Positions 14,928 to 20,291 of a DNA stretch of 20,291 bases are shown here, piece after piece (positions within the stretch are counted from its first letter, which is position 1; each line of letters starts with the position of its first letter). Location: the NCBI GenBank assembly GCA_025353045.1, contig JANXRK010000036.1:1-20291 (forward strand). The letters are read 5' to 3'. The notes under the pieces are model-generated. The model searched no databases. It was given only the letters and a program-made list of their open reading frames with translations, and had not been told where the DNA came from. Source of the DNA: Candidatus Tayloriibacteriota bacterium (lineage in GTDB: Bacteria > Patescibacteriota > Minisyncoccia > Phycocordibacterales > PALSA-1337). The position numbers and the translations under genes were made by a program.

Positions 14928-15304
14928 ATTACACTCAAAAAATACTTTTTCCCATTATTTGTCTGCCTAATAATTATTTTGATATATTCACATTTGGTTT
15001 TTAAGTCAAAAGACCAAAACCTTGCCAAAGATACATGCCCGTTGGGGAGAATTCTCGTGATTTCTCTATAATCATTCCATTCTCTAGACGTAGATATTAT
15101 CTCTAGCGCTTTTGAAATCAAACCGATTCTCCTTATTTGCTCTTTTGGTGCCCTCATTTTCTTACCTTTCCACAATAAATGATTAAAGCCGATTTTATTG
15201 AAATAAACTTTTTTATTAGCAAAAGCAGGGCATTTAATATGTCCTATCTTTTTATAATCTTCTTCCGCTATTTTAATGAAAAGTTTATGATCCGCAGATT
15301 CCAC
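14924..15304 (-). CDS. Small nuclease-like protein, possibly of the phage BECR (barnase/EndoU/ColicinE5-D/RelE) type
   Basis: The 126-residue basic protein starts at GTG 15304 with MESADHKLFIKIAEEDYKKI; no ATG lies near and a stop is close upstream. It contains FNHLLWKGKKMR (residues 40-51), a helix ending in ISKALEII, FWSF (96-99) and a C-terminal IIRQTNNGKKYFLSVM. From memory this order (NHL..KGK, FW.F, .RQ...GKK.F.S) resembles small polyvalent phage-type BECR (PBECR-like) nucleases often found in CPR genomes; I cannot verify this. Such folds include RelE-like RNases, so it may be a toxin or effector, but no adjacent antitoxin gene is visible. Its promoter is covered by inverted repeats, suggesting tight control. 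It ends within a bidirectional terminator shared with the candidate small RNA. Confidence 0.6.
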   Translation of the reverse strand: MESADHKLFIKIAEEDYKKIGHIKCPAFANKKVYFNKIGFNHLLWKGKKMRAPKEQIRRIGLISKALEIISTSREWNDYREITRILPNGHVSLARFWSFDLKTKCEYIKIIIRQTNNGKKYFLSVM

Positions 15305-15308
15305 AGAT

Positions 15309-15374
15309 AAACTTTATCAAACCAAAATAAAATCCTGATAAAGTTTTGATAAAATCTAAATAAAACTTTTATCA
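15309..15374. promoter_or_regulatory. Operator-like inverted repeats over the nuclease-gene promoter
   Basis: AAACTTTATCA (15309-15319) and its exact complement TGATAAAGTTT (15336-15346) form an 11-bp inverted repeat. Two related copies follow: TGATAAAA (15347-15354) and AACTTTTATCA (15364-15374). The gene-proximal arm is also the extended -10, TG-A-TAAAGT (15319-15311), 6 nt before the GTG start. Binding here would block transcription. The regulator is unknown. Confidence 0.5.
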
Positions 15375-15447
15375 GAATTTTAGAACTTTTACGACATCAG
15401 CTCGACAACCCTGTTAGCTCATTTTTGCAACGTGATTAATTTATACC

Positions 15448-15496
15448 ATATATTATATAATTTCTGGCTGTTTTTATATAATATATTATATAATTT
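15448..15496. repeat. AT-only direct repeat and 20-bp palindrome
   Basis: ATATATTATATAATTT occurs at 15448-15463 and 15481-15496, 33 bp apart (about three helical turns). The second copy is part of a perfect palindrome, TTATATAATATATTATATAA (15474-15493). The stretch lies between the small membrane-protein gene and the nuclease-like gene. No coding frame is seen in 15305-15509; this and the operator-like repeats are all I find there. Confidence 0.6.
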
Positions 15497-15509
15497 TTAC
15501 GAGACCAGT

Positions 15510-15821
15510 TTATCTGTATATGAAATTCAGAATTAAGATCAAAACACTAATGAGTATGTAATAAGTATTAATCTTTCTCGCCATCTCCCTATTCTTATCA
15601 TCTAATTTAAAGAAAAGAAATGCGGTAGAGACTAATAGCAATATTCCAACTAGTGTTGAAATTCCATTGACAGAAATCATTATATTGCACCGAAAAAAAG
15701 AAGGAGTATGCGAAAAACCACAGCCAAATGATCTCAAAAAGAACAACGCAGCTTCGGTGACACAACAGATGACAATAAAGAATAAATGAATAATTAAATC
15801 ACTTTTTTCATATTTTTTCAT
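15510..15821 (-). CDS. Small membrane protein, unknown, last gene of the dnaG-rpoD cluster
   Basis: The 103-residue protein has three predicted membrane helices: about residues 9-29, 46-70 and 84-101. The first loop (about 30-46) is rich in Gly, Ser, Phe and Cys (FLRSFGCGFSHTPSFFRCN), with a short KLDDKNREMARK charged loop between helices two and three. I do not recognise the family. It begins 5 nt after the rpoD stop with no Shine-Dalgarno sequence and no separate promoter that I can see, so it is probably cotranscribed with rpoD. No terminator hairpin with a T-run follows; the AT palindrome at 15474-15493 is the only structure downstream. Codon use looks like that of its neighbours, if somewhat more AT-rich. 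Confidence 0.7.
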   Translation of the reverse strand: MKKYEKSDLIIHLFFIVICCVTEAALFFLRSFGCGFSHTPSFFRCNIMISVNGISTLVGILLLVSTAFLFFKLDDKNREMARKINTYYILISVLILILNFIYR

Positions 15822-15826
15822 ATATT

Positions 15827-17038
15827 TTAGTAATTCTTCAACCTATTAATATTGTCATGCTGTCGGATCTTCTCATGAGCCTTTGCTTCAATTTGTCGGA
15901 TTCGTTCTCGAGTCACGCCGAATTCTTTTCCTACTTCTTCCAAGGTATGAGTTACGCCATCATTGAGACCATGTCTCATTTCCAAAATCTTCTTTTCTTT
16001 TTCTGAAAGATCGTTAAGAATAGTATTTACTTGATCTCGCAAAATTCTTCGTGAACTTTCTTGATCTGGTGAAAGAATCTTATCGTCAAAGAGGAAATCT
16101 CCCAGTGTAGACTTTCCATCTTCACTATCATCTCCAACAGGACTTTCCAAAGACACAACGTCTTGGTCAATCTTTTCGATATTGTAAATCTTTTCGACAT
16201 CGAGTCCCATTTCTGTAGCGATCTCTTCTGCCAAAGGATCTCTCCCTAAATCTTGCGTCAAACGTCGAACAACTTGCTTGTACTTAGCGATAGTTTCCAC
16301 CATGTGCACAGGAACACGAATCGTTCGTGACTGATCAGCAAGTGCACGAGTAATAGCCTGGCGAATCCACCATGTAGCATAGGTTGAAAACTTATATCCT
16401 TTTGTCCAATCAAATTTATCTACAGCTTTAAAGAGACCAAGATTTCCTTCTTGAATAAGGTCGAGGAGTGTTAAATCTGGTGATCTACCGACATATTTCT
16501 TTGCAATTGAGACTACAAGTCGAAGGTTTGCACGAGCTAGCAAGTTTTTAGCTTCTTTATCGCCTTGCTCAATTCTTCGCGCCAGTTCTTTTTCATTGAC
16601 TGCGGAAATCAAAGAGTATTGACCAATCTCCTTCAAATACATTTGAATTGAGTCATATGAAGAATCAGATCCTCTTGATCCATATGAATATTTCTTTGGA
16701 GCAGGAACTTCAGGCTCTATCTCGAGAAGTCCTCCACCTTCAAGAACATCGATTCCAGCCACTGAAAACTTTGTATAAAGTTCATCAAGAAATATTAGAT
16801 CCTGTTCGATTGTTGGGAATTCTTTAAGAATTTCGTCAAAAGTTACAAAGCCTCGCTCTTTTCCTTTATTGATAAGTTTATTAGCCTTAATATCAAATTC
16901 ACGTGCCTTTGTTTCTTTTTTCCCAGACTTTACCTGAACTGGTTTTTTTATTTTTGTTTTTTTAACCTTTTTTACTGATTTTTTTACTACTTTCTTTGCC
17001 TTTTTTATTATTTTCTTCATCTTCTTATTTTTTTTCAT
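15827..17038 (-). CDS. rpoD: Primary RNA polymerase sigma factor RpoD (sigma-70 group 1)
   Basis: The 403-residue protein is the housekeeping sigma factor. Region 1.2 begins at SYDSIQMYLKEIGQ (127-140); region 2 contains NLRLVVSIAKKYVGR, LLDLIQEGNLGLFKAVDKFD and TYATWWIRQAITRALADQSRTIR (the -10 recognition part); region 4 has DVTREXIRQIEA-type HTH as GVTRERIRQIEAKAHEKIRQ. RVPVHMVETI (241-250) keeps the His and Glu (H245, E248) at the spacing of the E. coli sigma-70 residues known to contact extended -10 TG. The N-terminus is a long lysine-rich stretch (about half of the first 43 residues are Lys) instead of the large region 1.1/non-conserved domain. It starts 12 nt after dnaG and is followed by the small membrane-protein gene; rpsU of the classical operon is missing. 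Confidence 0.96.
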   Translation of the reverse strand: MKKNKKMKKIIKKAKKVVKKSVKKVKKTKIKKPVQVKSGKKETKAREFDIKANKLINKGKERGFVTFDEILKEFPTIEQDLIFLDELYTKFSVAGIDVLEGGGLLEIEPEVPAPKKYSYGSRGSDSSYDSIQMYLKEIGQYSLISAVNEKELARRIEQGDKEAKNLLARANLRLVVSIAKKYVGRSPDLTLLDLIQEGNLGLFKAVDKFDWTKGYKFSTYATWWIRQAITRALADQSRTIRVPVHMVETIAKYKQVVRRLTQDLGRDPLAEEIATEMGLDVEKIYNIEKIDQDVVSLESPVGDDSEDGKSTLGDFLFDDKILSPDQESSRRILRDQVNTILNDLSEKEKKILEMRHGLNDGVTHTLEEVGKEFGVTRERIRQIEAKAHEKIRQHDNINRLKNY

Positions 17039-17050
17039 ATATTTTTAAAA

Positions 17051-18778
17051 TTAAATTCCATTTTTTAAAATATTCTCAAGTTCTTGTCTTCGTCTGATGA
17101 GCTGCGTCAATCGTTCTGGATCAGAGGGCCTTCCTGTTTTCATCAATTCTGCAAATTCTTCACGCACCACATCATCCTCAAAATTAATCATCAATTCCTT
17201 GAGACTTTTAATAACATCTCTTGAGTCACTAAAAGTAATCTCTGTTTCAAGAATTAATTCATCTTTAAGTGGTTCGACACTTTTTACGATCGAATCATAT
17301 TTGTCTCCAACGATTTGTTTGATTGTGGCACGATGGCCATCAACATCAATGTTTGGAATTGGGTTTTTATCGACATAATAAAACAAGCCAAAGAGTTTTC
17401 TGGTTATTGCATCAAGTCGTGAAGAAGTATTTTTAATTTCTTCCTGTTTTTGTACTTGAATAACCTCACCTTTCTGTAAAGCTTCTGCTTTTTGCAAATC
17501 TTCACGAATGGCTTCTTCCGAAATACCCGTTTTTTCTTTTATTACCTTTATATAGTGTGCTTTTTCCATTGCGCCTGTAAGAGGAGCTATAAATGGAAAT
17601 ACATTGTCCCGAAGAGCTTGTGGAAGCTTTCGTGGATCAAGTTTTTTTGAAAACACAGTATCAAGCTGAAATTCTACCACAGGTTTTGAATTACGCAAGA
17701 CATCCTTCCATAATGTAGGGTCAGTCAAAACGAGATCCGCAGGATCCTTACCTTCGGGCATTCCAGCGATCTTTACATCCATTCCAAGGCTTAGAGCGAT
17801 GCGAGCGGATCTCATAGCCGCCTTTCTCCCCGCTTCGTCTGAGTCAAAAGCTAAAATGATATTATTTGAAAGTCTTTTGACAACACCAAGGTTATTTACA
17901 ATATTATCTTTTGAAATCAAAGTGTCTGCCAAAGCAGTTCCAGAAACTGCTACAGTATTTTTAATTCCTGCTTGATGAGAAAGGACGAGATCCATTTGAC
18001 CTTCAACCATAATAGAGTAATTTTTGATGCGAATATCTGTTTTTGCCTTATCTATTCCATAAAGCACAGTTGATTTATTAAATAAAATAGTATCAGGACT
18101 GTTTAAATATTTCGCAGACTTTCCATCATCTTTTAAAATACGCCCGGAAAAAGCGATGACTCTTCCAGATGAATCAGAAATAGGAAACATAATACGTCCT
18201 CGAAATCTGTCGTAAAATTCTTTATTTTGTTCTTCAGGCTTCTTTATAAGTCCAGCCTTTTCCATATCTTGATCAGAATATTTTTTAGACTTTAAATACA
18301 TATAAAGTAATCGCCAATCAGCTGGAATATAACCTATTCTAAAACTCTTAGCTGTTGCTTCTGTGATTCCTCTACTTTTAACGTAGTCGATTGCTTCTTG
18401 AAAATTCTTTAATCCTTGTTCGAAAAAGACCGTTGCTTCTTCCATAATAGCCAAAAGCCTCTCCTTCTCTGTTTTATTCAAATCATTATTTCGATCAAAT
18501 TCCAAAGCAACTCCCGCCCTCTCAGCCAACATCTTGAGAGATCCCATAAAGTCGAGTCCCTCAAATTGCTGAACGAAACTAAAAATATCCCCCTTCGCAC
18601 CACAACCAAAACAATAATACCCTCCGCGATCTGGCGATACGAAAAATGATGGCGTCTTTTCATTATGAAAAGGACATTTACCTTTGAGATTTTTACCCGC
18701 TCGATCAAGCTTAATATATGAGTTAATAACCTCCTCAACACTCAAACGCTCCTTTATTTTCTCAACGTTAGATGACAT
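17051..18778 (-). CDS. dnaG: DNA primase DnaG
   Basis: DnaG makes RNA primers at the replication fork. The 575-residue protein has the N-terminal zinc-binding domain (C35, H38, C56, C59 in KCPFHNEKTPSF...GGYYCFGCGAKGD). The catalytic core follows, with SRGITEATAKSFRIGYIP, RIMFPISDSSGRVIAFSGRIL, the TOPRIM acid in MVEGQMD (E259) and ILAFDSDEAG (D312, D314). The C-terminal helicase-interaction region (about 430-575) is poorly conserved but of usual length and helical. The start is supported by the -10 element 6 nt upstream, which overlaps the end of rnhB. It is followed at 12 nt by rpoD, the conserved dnaG-rpoD order. Confidence 0.96.
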   Translation of the reverse strand: MSSNVEKIKERLSVEEVINSYIKLDRAGKNLKGKCPFHNEKTPSFFVSPDRGGYYCFGCGAKGDIFSFVQQFEGLDFMGSLKMLAERAGVALEFDRNNDLNKTEKERLLAIMEEATVFFEQGLKNFQEAIDYVKSRGITEATAKSFRIGYIPADWRLLYMYLKSKKYSDQDMEKAGLIKKPEEQNKEFYDRFRGRIMFPISDSSGRVIAFSGRILKDDGKSAKYLNSPDTILFNKSTVLYGIDKAKTDIRIKNYSIMVEGQMDLVLSHQAGIKNTVAVSGTALADTLISKDNIVNNLGVVKRLSNNIILAFDSDEAGRKAAMRSARIALSLGMDVKIAGMPEGKDPADLVLTDPTLWKDVLRNSKPVVEFQLDTVFSKKLDPRKLPQALRDNVFPFIAPLTGAMEKAHYIKVIKEKTGISEEAIREDLQKAEALQKGEVIQVQKQEEIKNTSSRLDAITRKLFGLFYYVDKNPIPNIDVDGHRATIKQIVGDKYDSIVKSVEPLKDELILETEITFSDSRDVIKSLKELMINFEDDVVREEFAELMKTGRPSDPERLTQLIRRRQELENILKNGI

Positions 18779-18784
18779 ATACGT

Positions 18785-18790
18785 AGTATA
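18785..18790 (-). promoter_or_regulatory. -10 element of dnaG-rpoD, predicted leaderless
   Basis: Minus-strand TATACT (18790-18785) lies 6 nt before the dnaG ATG at 18778, in the 14-bp gap after rnhB. TG-A-TATATA (18795-18787), overlapping it and the rnhB TGA stop, is an alternative extended -10 with an 8-nt gap. Confidence 0.5.
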
Positions 18791-18792
18791 TA

Positions 18793-19386
18793 TCAGTATA
18801 TATTATTAAAAAAGCTTTTTCTATGTAATGGTAATAAACCATGCTTTTGTATTGCTTTATAGTGTTTCTCGGTCCCATACCCTTTATGTATTTCGAATCC
18901 ATAACCAGGATATTTTTTAGCCCATTCTTTCATCTTTCTATCTCGTAAAACTTTTGCACAAATTGAAGCGAGAGCTATTACTTTTTCTTTTGCATCACCT
19001 TTTATGATCGTCTTTTGATTTTTATATTCTAAAGGCGCTTTTAAACCTCCATCAAGTCGCACTTCGCATTCTTCACATTTTATTTCTAATTTATTTATTG
19101 ACATTCTGAGCGCATTTTTAATGGCAAAAGAAAGGCCTTTCGTATCAATAATTTTTTCTGATTGAAAAGTAACTGCAAAATCGATGTGACCTTTTTTCTG
19201 AACTTCAAGAATCTTTTTAAACCATTCTTCCCTTTTTACCTCTGTAAGTTGCTTTGACTCTTTTACTCCACCAAACAACTTCGACGAAGTTTTTGTCAGA
19301 AAAACAAAAGCTCCAACAGCCACAGGGCCGGCGATCGGTCCACGCCCAACTTCGTCGATGCCGATAAGATAAGTAAATTTATTCAT
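18793..19386 (-). CDS. rnhB: Ribonuclease HII
   Basis: RNase HII removes ribonucleotides and RNA primers from RNA-DNA hybrids. The 197-residue protein has the signature YLIGIDEVGRGPIAGPVAVGA with catalytic D11 and E12, a third acidic site in RLDGG (D112), and the GDAKEKVIALASICAKVLRDR block (D131 is the likely fourth acidic residue). The C-terminus contains KKYPGYGFEIHKGYGTEKHYKAI, the characteristic YPxYGFxxHKGY..HxxAL motif that contacts the substrate. Length is normal. It precedes dnaG by 14 bp, a sensible grouping of primer synthesis and primer removal. The start fits an extended -10 located 6 nt upstream. Confidence 0.96.
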   Translation of the reverse strand: MNKFTYLIGIDEVGRGPIAGPVAVGAFVFLTKTSSKLFGGVKESKQLTEVKREEWFKKILEVQKKGHIDFAVTFQSEKIIDTKGLSFAIKNALRMSINKLEIKCEECEVRLDGGLKAPLEYKNQKTIIKGDAKEKVIALASICAKVLRDRKMKEWAKKYPGYGFEIHKGYGTEKHYKAIQKHGLLPLHRKSFFNNIY

Positions 19387-19392
19387 GGATAA

Positions 19393-19401
19393 ATGATATC
19401 A
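19393..19401 (-). promoter_or_regulatory. Extended -10 of rnhB, predicted leaderless
   Basis: Minus-strand TG-A-TATCAT (19401-19393) ends 6 nt before the rnhB ATG at 19386. No -35 or Shine-Dalgarno sequence is visible. Confidence 0.55.
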
Positions 19402-19441
19402 GATTTTTGAGGGTTAGCTATTGAAACATTACCACGAGCTA

Positions 19442-19470
19442 TTGACATAGTATATAAGATAGTGTACTAT
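19442..19470 (+). promoter_or_regulatory. Strong promoter of the candidate structured RNA
   Basis: TTGACA (19442-19447), an exact 17-bp spacer and TACTAT (19465-19470) form the best -35/-10 pair in the window. Initiation is expected near 19477. The next protein start (dnaE, 19795) is beyond an intrinsic terminator. Confidence 0.75.
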
Positions 19471-19476
19471 ATTAAG

Positions 19477-19757
19477 TAGTCCATAAGCTTTCTAGCCTAC
19501 TTCCCTTAATTGAGGAAGACAAAGTTGCCATTACTGGGTACGGCGGCAACCGAGCTAGCATTCTCCCACATCCGCAAGGATGCAAGAAAGAATGAGTATT
19601 CCTGAATTTATCGGCAATCACGTCGGTAAAACAAAGGAATGCTATGTACATCATCAGATGGTTCATCGAAAAAGCAAAACAGTTAGTACAGTCCCGCAGT
19701 GATAAGGAGTTCCGCAAAGAGGTCAGGAAGTGGAATTCTGTTGCGGCGGGTTTTTTT
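19477..19757 (+). ncRNA. Candidate structured non-coding RNA of about 280 nt upstream of dnaE
   Basis: The segment has its own strong promoter and a T7-tailed terminator, and is richer in G+C than the nearby genes. Helices can be drawn without conflict: CTAGC/GCTAG (19492-19496 with 19554-19558) enclosing CTTCC/GGAAG (19500-19518) and GTTGCC/GGCAAC (19524-19550); CATTCT/AGAATG (19559-19594) around CATCC-GCAA-GGATG with a GNRA loop (19569-19582); AGTATTCC/GGAATGCT (19595-19643); TGTAC/GTACA (19645-19690); and the terminator stem. I do not find the hallmark sequences of RNase P RNA, tmRNA, SRP RNA or 6S RNA. Short open frames occur (for example 19592-19702) but lack start signals, and one runs through the terminator. 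It could be a novel RNA, a very divergent known RNA, or a decayed gene. Confidence 0.6.
19693..19757 (+). terminator. Intrinsic terminator of the candidate structured RNA
   Basis: CCCG (19693-19696) pairs with CGGG (19747-19750), and CCGCAA (19712-19717) with TTGCGG (19741-19746), followed at once by seven T (19751-19757). It separates the RNA from the dnaE promoter at 19780. Confidence 0.8.
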
Positions 19758-19779
19758 ATGCGACTCATTTGTCCTTTTT

Positions 19780-19788
19780 TGCTATAAT
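19780..19788 (+). promoter_or_regulatory. Consensus extended -10 of dnaE, predicted leaderless
   Basis: TG-C-TATAAT (19780-19788) is a perfect extended -10 and ends 6 nt before the ATG at 19795. No -35 is visible at the usual spacing and there is no Shine-Dalgarno sequence. Confidence 0.7.
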
Positions 19789-19794
19789 CACCTC

Positions 19795-20291
19795 ATGTCC
19801 AGATTTATTCACCTTCACACCCATTCCCACTACTCTCTCCTTAATGCCCTACCTAAGATTGACGATCTCCTCGATGAAGCCAAGGCTCTGAACATGCCTG
19901 CTGTTGGGCTTACTGATGCTGGAAATATGTATGGAGCGGTGGAATTCTATCAACGAGCGAAGAAGAAAGGTATGAAACCTATTCTCGGTGTGGATTTTTA
20001 CGTTGCAGTTCGTACACGAAAAGATATGCAAGCAGGTATCGATAATCGTCGCACTCGTTTGGTGCTTTTGGCTAAAAATTATGAAGGATATAAAAGTCTC
20101 ATCCAACTCGTGACTGAATCAAACTTCACGGGATACTATTATAAGCCTCGTATCGATCGAGAACTTATAGAAAAGTTTAATAAAGAGTTGATTTGTATCG
20201 CTCCTTCTTTTTCAAGTGATATTTCGACTCATTTAAAAAATAAAAATGTAGAAAAGGCTAAAGAAGCAATTAATTTTTATAAAAAAGTTTA
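19795..20291 (+). CDS. dnaE: DNA polymerase III alpha subunit, N-terminal part (partial)
   Basis: The open frame runs off the window after 165 full codons. It begins with the PHP domain: MSRFIHLHTHSHYSLLNALP carries the first metal-binding HLHTHSHYS motif. AVGLTDAGNMYGAVEFYQRAKKKGMKPILGVDFYV follows, the PHP segment conserved in DnaE and PolC, with LVLLAKNYEGYKSLIQLVTESN next, also characteristic of DnaE. The bacterial replicative polymerase is normally over 1000 residues, so the catalytic part lies outside. The start is fixed by the N-terminal motif and by the perfect extended -10 located 6 nt upstream. The gene follows the candidate structured RNA but should be transcribed independently. 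Confidence 0.95.
   Translation, partial: MSRFIHLHTHSHYSLLNALPKIDDLLDEAKALNMPAVGLTDAGNMYGAVEFYQRAKKKGMKPILGVDFYVAVRTRKDMQAGIDNRRTRLVLLAKNYEGYKSLIQLVTESNFTGYYYKPRIDRELIEKFNKELICIAPSFSSDISTHLKNKNVEKAKEAINFYKKV

Noticed and set aside
15448..15496. CRISPR array or insertion-sequence ends
   Set aside because: There are only two copies, both A/T only, with no spacers, transposase or target duplication.
19477..19757. Identity as RNase P RNA, tmRNA, SRP RNA or 6S RNA
   Set aside because: The conserved core sequences I know for RNase P, tmRNA and SRP RNA were not found, and the multi-hairpin layout does not fit the single long hairpin of 6S RNA.
19592..19787. Overlapping small open frames inside the candidate RNA (19592-19702 and 19644-19787), the first joined by ATGA to an upstream frame
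   Set aside because: They have no start signals, the second reads through the terminator stem and its T-run, and lengths under 50 residues are expected by chance. A frameshifted pseudogene remains a weak alternative.
1..20291. Recoding of TGA to Gly
   Set aside because: hisS, rnhB and the membrane-protein gene end at TGA at the expected family length and no conserved gene has an internal TGA.

Overview
The window looks like a chromosomal segment of an AT-rich bacterium of the Candidate Phyla Radiation (Patescibacteria), probably Parcubacteria-like. This rests on compact housekeeping genes in scattered order, a rplU without rpmA, a dnaG-rpoD pair without rpsU, a short TruB, and several small proteins of types I associate with these lineages. 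TGA acts as a stop (hisS, rnhB and the membrane-protein gene at 4595-5551), so the Gly-recoded groups (Gracilibacteria/SR1) are unlikely. The taxonomic call is inference; no rRNA is present.

Layout. Positions 1-2285 (+): the 3' end of a probable cysS, then dnaB overlapping recR. 2329-4074 (-): a small compositionally distinct gene with its own promoter and terminator, then rplU and rmuC. 4096-4560 (+): yqeY, facing a polytopic membrane-protein gene (4595-5551, -). 5676-7463 (+): typA, facing a membrane-anchored PH/AlbA (Schlafen-like) fusion (7474-8448, -). truB (-) and hisS (+) diverge from a 17-bp gap; hisS overlaps a DEDDy exonuclease gene, followed by a membrane-anchored DsbA-like protein whose 3' end overlaps a convergent UvrD-type helicase/Fe-S nuclease gene (11879-14779, -). 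14799-15509: a candidate small RNA, a small BECR-type nuclease-like gene and repeat-rich AT DNA. 15510-19386 (-): rnhB, dnaG, rpoD and a small membrane protein. 19442-19757 (+): a candidate structured RNA of about 280 nt with its own promoter and terminator, then the 5' end of dnaE.

Functionally, most of the window serves replication, recombination/repair and translation: DnaB, DnaG, DnaE, RNase HII, RecR, RmuC and the helicase-nuclease on one side; HisRS, CysRS, L21, TruB, TypA and YqeY on the other. RpoD supplies promoter recognition.

The most notable signals are in the gaps. Many starts have a -10 hexamer, often an extended TGn -10 without a -35, exactly 6-7 nt upstream, which predicts widespread leaderless mRNAs. 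Two divergent gene pairs share overlapping promoters in 17- and 21-bp gaps. Good -35 boxes occur mainly at the two candidate non-coding RNAs and the small gene at 2374. Three DnaA-box-like 9-mers at exact 11-bp spacing lie upstream of dnaB, and inverted repeats overlap the promoter of the nuclease-like gene. All of these are sequence readings that need transcript or comparative data.
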